Positions 57,428 to 64,000 of a DNA stretch of 64,000 bases are shown piece after piece. The translations under genes were made by a program, and so were the position numbers. Each line of letters begins with the position of its first letter. Position 1 is the first letter of the stretch. Source of the DNA: Lucifuga dentata (Eukaryota > Chordata > Actinopteri > Ophidiiformes > Bythitidae); the NCBI GenBank assembly GCA_014773175.1, contig VXCM01000217.1, positions 372,001 through 436,000 of the forward strand, in the 5' to 3' direction. A model generated the notes under the pieces. That model was not told the origin of the DNA and made no database searches. It worked only from the letters and a program-made list of their open reading frames with translations.

Positions 57428-59130
57428 TTCTGACAAATCATACACATGCATAACACAGAAACAGCCTCCCCAGCTTCATATCAGTATATAATATTACATT
57501 ATTTGTTATTTATTGTAGCATAATGACAGTTAAGATCGAGCAATTTGGCACTTTTCGTGTGAATTGTTTTTCCCTGCCACCTCAGTTACTCACAAGCTTC
57601 CGCTCTGCTCATCATCTTTAATGTTTAGAAATATCACTCCGCCATCAAGGATTTAATGTTGTTTTATTGATAACACAGGATTATATAACATTATTTATTT
57701 AAACACAGGGATAGCAAAATGTGAGATCACAGTACCTAAACGTCACTATCTCCATCCATGACATTAATAAATTAATTAAAAAAAAAAAAAAAAANAAAAA
57801 AAAAAAAAAAAAGTAATATCCTCAGTCAGCCGCTAGATGGAGCAATTGCTTCTTCTAATTTAGCCTGTAGTGTTTTATTCTATTTTTCTTTCTCTTGGCT
57901 TGTTTTTACATCCACGAAGACCCTCCACAAATTTATATCTGGTTCTACAAAGACTGATAATTAGGCTGGTAATAAGTTATTTAATTTGGAGTAAATCTAA
58001 ATATTCCAATATTTATCTTGGTCTCTAGTTGCTTCTTGCTCGGCTAACACTCTGCAAATAGAACTTGTGGTAACAACTAAAACACATGCAGCATCTTTAC
58101 CAGAATCCGTGTGTGTCCTGGCATATCTTCTAATTAAACGTCCAGTTGTTGTTAGTAATTTATGACTTGATGTTTAACGGGTCGCTGTGTTAATAACAGC
58201 TGTTTTCTACTTAGAAAACAAGAGGAGCATGTGGAGAAGACAGTACTCTGACCTGTTAGCTGTCTCTGGTGAGCACATCAAAATGGATGGGTAAGTGTCT
58301 CAGTGTGTGTGTGTGTGTGTGAATATGTTCATGCATCTATGTGTTCCTGTTTTGTCTGTTGACTGTGATTTCATAAACACTAGAAGGCACTAAGAACACA
58401 CACATCTCCACCAAGACTGAAGATTATAGACCAAATTTGTCTTGTTCTTGTAAGAAAGAAATTAAGATTTAAAAAAAAAAAAATTCTGGATCTTTCTCTG
58501 TAACTGTTAAAGAGGTCAACACCATTTCCAGCCCCTGTTACTGTATCTCAATTCCAAGCATAAAGTTTTGTCCGGTAGACCAGGATCCGTGCCTGGATTC
58601 AAACTAAATTGCATTTATTCATCATGCCTGATTTTGTCATTGCGTTGCTGTATTACGTTTGAAGAAATTGGAAAAACAAAAAAAAAGAAAAGGAAAAACA
58701 CCTTATCAGGCCATTTAAAAAAATTCCTAAATCCAAATCTGTACCAAAATTTAACAAGTTCTTTCCTGTACCATGCCCCACCCTTGCACCAAGTTTTGTT
58801 TAAATTGGTTCATAACTGTTTGGGAAGTAATGCAAACAAACAAACAAACACACACACACACACACACACAGGTGAAAACCTGTCTAGTGGAAGTAATAAT
58901 ATCCATCAATCCATCCATTCTCTTTACCCACATATCCTGTGCAGGTCGTGGGGTGATGGATTCTATCATTCCTTCTGAATACCATCCATACTGTATTTCT
59001 TACATTATTTATTTCACTTTTAATAGGATCTGTTTTGTTTTAGAGTAACAGAAAACAATGTCAGCATTGCGTTAAAGATTAATTTAAAATGGGCAACATT
59101 TGCTCTGAGTTCAGCTTCCCCTCATTTAAC
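57428..59130. other. intergenic DNA right of the tRNA
   Basis: An A-run join (57795), a (GT)n (about 58301-58321), a (CA)n (58849-58871) and a CATCCATCCATT-type repeat scrap (58905-58975). No gene seen. Confidence 0.55.
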
Positions 59131-59674
59131 TTAAAGGACCATACCATCCATTTTGCATGTTTGAGCCTAATATATTCAATTTTCATACATGTTACGTTAC
59201 TGACAATCATTTCCCAAAGGATAAAACCGTATTTCAGCTTTCCTGATATTTTGCAAAATCTCTAAATCTTTCAAAATCAAATATTCAAGCAATACACCCA
59301 CCTTAAAAATCCATGTTTCTCCTGCTAATAGTTACACAGCCTTATGAAGTCACAGTTTAAATTTTTTGATGAACACAGGTCTTCTTTTGGGACTATATTC
59401 CCCGGTGGAGACATACATTCACTCTGTGCTTTTTATTGTGCTTAAATGCTAAAATTACAAAACTTCGAAAAAACCTGAATATACATCTTGTTCATGATGA
59501 TGGATTACCTATCCCAAGAACGTTTCAAGTATCAACAAGTTGATTTTAATAGCAGAATGAACTGAAACCAATGGAGGTCTGGAAGGTAGGAAAAACATTT
59601 TTAATTCACCGTTCCAGTAGTATCTTTGGGAAATGATTGTCAGTAGCGTAAAAATGGATGGTATGGTCCTTTAA
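59131..59674. mobile_element. MITE family A copy 6, right end partly deleted
   Basis: TTAAAGGACCATACCATCC at the left and GGTATGGTCCTTTAA at the right, 544 bp, marker reversed. The right terminal repeat lacks the ATGAAAATTGAATATATTAG stretch found in the other copies. Confidence 0.88.
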
Positions 59675-61291
59675 ATAATGTATGTGGTGCTGAGCTTCCT
59701 GTTTGCTGCTGCATTATGAGCTCTGATTAGGATTCACGCTGTTCTCTGTCTGCGCTGCTGAGATGCTAAACCTCAGCGAGGTACAACACAGAGACATTGA
59801 TTATCTGCATAAATGTCATGTCTTTGCAGCAGGACTGTTTCTTTGTCTCAGTCAAATTATTTAGCATATGCAATGTGGCTATAAGGACAGAAATATAAAG
59901 AGAAGTCAGTGTTTAGATCTTTCTCATGGTGGACATTTAGACCTCATTCACATCTGTACCTAAAAACATTAATAATGGCTGCATTCCATTTAGTGTCCCT
60001 CTGCAAACCCCTGTTGTTGTTCATACAGTCTCACTGCCATATCAAAATGGAACAGAGCCGTCACAATGTTATTAGTTCACTTGTGCTTTTTCCTGCCATT
60101 TCAGCCAAAGTGTCCACAGTGATAACAATCTATGGATCCACAGGAAGCCGCCTCAATGGTTCACATTCTCACCATTCGCTGCTTGCAGCTGATCGTCTGT
60201 GGTAGCTTCACTTAAATCACTTAGTTAAGGTCATAGATGCTTAAGTAAAATTGTTTATTGCTTATTGTTTATTGGATCCCCGTTAGCTTCCACAATGCAG
60301 TTACTAGTCTTCCTGGGGTCTATCAATATACATAATTACATACATACATATATAGGAAAACAAATAAGTCAAACAGATATAAAATATACAAAGTAAATAG
60401 GTATTACGTAACTTTTAAAACCTGTCAAACAGTTGAGTTCATGTGCATCTCATTAGACAATAAATACATAAAACCTCAATTAAAATGATACACAAAACAC
60501 CTCAAAGATGGTCACAGTTAGCTGATTTCCTTCAGGAACTGTTTTGCTTGTATTTTGAAACTTTTTCTGTTCTTTTAATGTGCTTAATGTGGAATGGTGA
60601 TGAGTTCAGAATGAGGCTTAGTACAGGACTGTGTCTCTCAGGTAGTTTGTGTTTGGTTTGGGAAGAGAGAGCTGGCCATTTTTTGCATTTCTTGTTAGAT
60701 AATTGTGTTGATGATTTGTATATTCAAGATGATTTTAAAAAAATTAAATAAAAAAAGAGAAAAAAGAGGAAAAAAGAAAAGAAAAAAGAAAAAAATTCTG
60801 ATTTTCCAGAGAAGATGGCTTTTCTAATGAAAAGAATAGTAAAAGAAAGTTTGGTTTGGATTCATAACCATTATAGATCAGAGTGCATTAAAGCAAGTTG
60901 TCAGTAAACAGAAAGACGTGTGAGTGTGTGTGAGTGTGTGTGTGTGTGAGCCATTTAATTATTGGTTGAACTTTATCCCACGACACAAGGCAGTGATAAT
61001 TCTCTTGAAACGTGATTAAAGGTCTAATTTATCTCAATGCTGGAGCAGCTAAAGCTCCTTTACTGCACGCATCTGACCACATTCAGCAGGGTTTGGATTG
61101 ATTTTGACGTTATTAGAACAGGATCTAAGAGTCAGATTAAAGCTGCTCTCATCAAAACACCCAGTGAGAGATTTGCTGCAGAAACATTGGCTCTGGCTGC
61201 AGAAAAATAGAAAAAGTAAGAAGAGCGGAAAAACAGAATTTAACTTAGACAATGGTTCTCAGGCTGTTGCTGCTTTACAGACTGGAGCCTG
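59675..61291. other. intergenic DNA
   Basis: A LINE-associated scrap (60262) and a GAAAA-rich stretch (60735-60797). Nothing else recognised. Confidence 0.5.
60262..60340. repeat. fish LINE-associated 3' repeat scrap
   Basis: TTATTGGATCCCCGTTAGCT and AGTCTTCCTGGGGTCTATC match a dispersed fish repeat. ACATACATACAT follows. No coding part. Confidence 0.5.
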
Positions 61292-61345
61292 TTAAAGGAC
61301 CATACAGGTAATTCTGTGTATAAATAAATATAATATCTGTATAGA
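61292..61345. mobile_element. MITE family A, terminal scrap
   Basis: GTTAAAGGACCATACAGGTA matches only the outer 18-20 bases of the family. Confidence 0.5.
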
Positions 61346-61617
61346 AAATTAAAAATATAATACACTTAACACATACACAATGGCAGTGTAGCCAGATGAT
61401 AGTCCAAATAAGTGCTGTGTTGGACTGTCCTGATTTCTATATTTACAATTATGGATAAATTTCAATATTATTATTATTATCAGCAGCAATATGTATAGAT
61501 TGAAAATGCTGACAAGTAGAGATGAACAGATGAAGTTAAGGTGCAGAATTGTTATATGCAATACATTTATCGTTTATTGATCGTCTGTACTTCCTGTTGT
61601 GTTTCTTAAAACCACAG

Positions 61618-61732
61618 AGGCAGAATCAGCCGTTCCTCTTCTGTCAGAACGTAGTTTTGCTGAGTCAAAAGCTCGTCTGCGGCCAGAGGACGTTCTAAAC
61701 CTGCAGACAGAAGAAGTGGTTATGATTCACAG
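61618..61732 (+). other. exon-like segment of unknown identity
   Basis: Acceptor TTAAAACCACAG and donor CACAG/gtcagg enclose an open frame (EAESAVPLLSERSFAESKAR, RPEDVLNLQTEEVVMIH), phase 1 in and phase 2 out. I see no known domain and the donor is weak. It could be a 5' exon of the next gene or chance. Confidence 0.2.
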
Positions 61733-61744
61733 GTCAGGGATGAG

Positions 61745-61748
<4 letters not shown>

Positions 61749-61779
<31 letters not shown>
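61749..61779. repeat. (GA)n microsatellite
   Basis: Fifteen GA units. Confidence 0.96.
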
Positions 61780-61780
<1 letters not shown>

Positions 61781-62125
61781 AGCCATCTGTGTTTTCTGCT
61801 GCACTGGATGCAGTCTCCATGGCAACATGGTGCTCCGCAGCAAAATCCTGTGAAGATGGTTTGGTCCCCACCCCCATGCGCATGCACACAGGTACTCAAC
61901 ACTCTCTCTCTCTCTCTNCTGGATGCAGTCTCCATGGCAACATGGTGCTCCGCAGCAAAATCCTGTGAAGATGGTTTGGTCCCCACCCCCATGCGCATGC
62001 ACACAGGTACTCAACACTCTCTCTCTCTCTCTTTCTCACACACACACACAGAGAAAACACAAACAACACAATCACTTAATAGCTTCTATAGTTTGCAAGA
62101 AGGAGAACAGAGAAAGGACAGTGCG

Positions 62126-62148
62126 CCCCCCCCCCCCCCCCCCCCCCN

Positions 62149-62178
<30 letters not shown>
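62126..62178. repeat. C homopolymer plus (TC)n around an assembly join
   Basis: Twenty-two C, one n, then fifteen TC units. The true lengths are unknown. Confidence 0.9.
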
Positions 62179-62181
<3 letters not shown>

Positions 62182-62327
62182 CATCTCATTTCATATCACT
62201 CCATCACCCATTGCATTTCTCTTTTAACCAAGCTCCACATTAATTATTCTTCCTTGCCATCAAATATTGGAATTCCCAGCAGGATTTCTTCATTTATCTC
62301 TCTGGGTTCCTCCCATCAGCCTATGTG

Positions 62328-62329
<2 letters not shown>

Positions 62330-62361
<32 letters not shown>

Positions 62362-62534
62362 TGTGTGTTCTGTGTATGTTTATGCGTATTTGTGAGAGAG
62401 CAGAGAGGTTCTGATGCTCTCCTTTTTCCATTCGTTACACAGGATAATTGGTTTATCTCATAATAAGCATCACTAATTTTTTGTTTGATAATTTATTATT
62501 CTTACACATCCAGAGAGGGTAAGAGAGGTAAGGT

Positions 62535-62578
<44 letters not shown>

Positions 62579-62682
62579 TTGCCATCTTCCCGTCACTTTG
62601 CTCGTCTCTTACATTATTGGACAATCCAGCCCCCTCCCATTTTCAGCTCAGCCAGTCAGCTTGTACGATCTGTGTCTCTTGC

Positions 62683-62719
<37 letters not shown>

Positions 62720-62744
62720 ACACATACATGCATTCAAGCCAGAT

Positions 62745-62775
<31 letters not shown>
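62330..62775. repeat. cluster of (GT)n, (TC)n, (TC)n and (CA)n microsatellites
   Basis: (GT)n at 62330-62358, (TC)n at 62539-62575 and 62686-62718, and (CA)n at 62751-62775. They lie just left of the candidate first exon at about 62860. Confidence 0.93.
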
Positions 62776-62776
<1 letters not shown>

Positions 62777-62799
62777 TCCTATAGCCCTATAGCTGCCTG

Positions 62800-62931
62800 C
62801 CTGCTTTCTCCCTGTGAGGTATTTCCTCTTTGCGTTGGCGATGTTGGCGTTTGAGGATGGGTTGCGCTCCCTGCGGAGGAGAGCACGCTGAAACTTCCCT
62901 CCATCTCTCCTTCGCCCCTCAGGAACCTTAA
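62800..62931 (+). other. possible first (5' UTR) exon of a downstream gene, perhaps trim3
   Basis: A GC-richer stretch with TTTGCGTTGGCGATGTTGGC and GCGCTCCCTGCGGAGGAGAG ends at a strong donor, CTTAA/gtaagt (62932). CT-rich DNA surrounds it. Only very short open frames occur. The position fits the expected place of trim3 in the arfip-fhdc-trim block, but nothing in the bases themselves identifies the gene. Confidence 0.25.
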
Positions 62932-64000
62932 GTAAGTAAATCTCTTTCTCCTACACTCGCTCTCGTCCTTCATCTCTCGTTCTTTCCCCCCGCTGTGCAT
63001 CACTGCTCATTCCTCCATCCATCTCCTCTATCCTCGTGTCTTCTCTCCATTTCATCCCTCGCTCCTGTCTCCCCTCCCTTCCCTCCCACCGCTGGATGCG
63101 TACACCCATGTATGTAAAGTATTGCTGCAGGCTATTTGCTGGGCTGTAACTGAAAACGTTTGTGTGTGTGAGGCTGACGTGACGGATTTGATGATAGATG
63201 ATGATGATGATGAAGAGATGGGCTGCAGATGTTAGGTGGTGTGTAATATTCTGCAGATTGGTGGCCTCTGGAATAGCTGCTGTTGACGACTAGGTGGCTT
63301 TAGAAGAGTGATTTGTCTGGTGATTTTGTTAACGTAGGGAAAATATGCTGAAATCAGATCTGAAGATTAGCATATTTTGTATCTATATGCAGGTAGGGTA
63401 ACATAAATCAGAAAGAATCAGAAAGCATGGCGTTTGACATTCATCTTGCAGTATTCACAAAAATCAGTTTTCTCCCACATCGTTACAGTCAGGTGAAAAC
63501 TTTGTGTCTCAGATTAGGATTTCAGATTGGGATTCCATGCTCCTCTATGAGGTTGAGCCATTTTGACAACCTGTCAGACTCGTAAAACCTTTTCAGAACC
63601 CCTCGACATCACGCTTAAAGCCAGACTGTTCTCTGTAGCTACTGGAAAGACCTTTCACCTGACAGAAATAAAATAAAAAGGGAGGATTCTCTTTCTGGTC
63701 TTCATCTCTTCCACATGCTGGTCTGGTGGTGTCATCTTTGTGATGGTTGAGGGTGGATGCACGTTAAATAGAACATGGAGGGAATCATTTGACATGTATG
63801 CTGGCGGGCCTGTATGAGGCGTTGAACGTGGCTTTTTATAAGGTTGACATAGTGAGTGGGGCACCTCTGGCTGCTGTTGTGGGGGGGGGCAGTATGAAGA
63901 CTGGAATGTCCAGCTGACATGGGAGGAATGTCACCGGAGAGAGGAGGGGAGGAGGGATGTAAACTTAACCTTGAAAACACCGAAATGATTAACTGAATGG
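62932..64000. other. CT-rich then unique noncoding DNA at the window edge
   Basis: If a gene starts near 62.9 kb this would be its first intron. A (GAT)-like patch lies at 63193-63214. No further exon is recognised before the end. Confidence 0.4.

Noticed and set aside
61720..62243. Several frames with repeated peptides and Leu/Ser runs
   Set aside because: They come from a duplicated stretch around the n at 61918 plus (TC)n and C-run repeats.

Overview
The window looks like teleost fish nuclear DNA. Genes are split by GT-AG introns and spaced by long AT-rich intergenic DNA. There are many (CA)n, (CT)n, (GATA)n and (ATT)n microsatellites, Tc1 and mariner relics, LINE 3' ends and several MITE-like families. 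Nineteen single 'n' bases mark assembly joins. I cannot name the species.

Layout. 1-23.4 kb: no gene I can recognise. It holds microsatellites, a degenerate palindromic minisatellite, MITE copies, a mariner relic and one orphan exon-like segment (13856-14010). 23.5-42.8 kb: arfip2 (arfaptin-2) on the + strand. It has a possible noncoding first exon near 23.5 kb, a coding region at 28105-39924, and a 3' UTR ending near 40.7 or 42.8 kb. Seven constitutive coding exons give a 344-residue protein. Three further symmetric exon-like segments (33, 57 and 87 nt) would each add residues to the N-terminal linker without shifting the frame. 43.8-53.9 kb: a formin of the FHDC1 (INF1) type on the + strand, with a twin-CCAAT promoter, a noncoding first exon, eleven coding exons (783 residues) and a poly(A) signal at 53860. 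A dead Tc1 element sits in its first intron and a LINE 3' end in a later intron. 57.4 kb: a tRNA-Trp(CCA) gene on the - strand. 58-64 kb: repeats, then a CT-rich stretch with possible first exons of another + strand gene that continues beyond the window.

The gene pair itself is informative. In human, ARFIP1 lies next to FHDC1 and then TRIM2 on 4q31.3, and ARFIP2 lies next to TRIM3 on 11p15.4. An ARFIP2-type gene followed by an FHDC-type formin on the same strand therefore fits an ancestral arfip-fhdc-trim2/3 block duplicated early in vertebrates, with the FHDC copy lost beside mammalian ARFIP2. It predicts trim3 just right of the window.

Functionally, arfaptin-2 is a BAR-domain sensor of Arf, Arl1 and Rac GTPases at the trans-Golgi, and FHDC1-type formins act on actin, microtubules, Golgi and cilia. 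The neighbours may thus touch the same membrane-cytoskeleton processes, but that link is inference. I found no CRISPR, operon or viral system, and no clearly new enzyme system. The most notable items are the gene block, the cassette exons, the MITE families and the assembly-join duplications.
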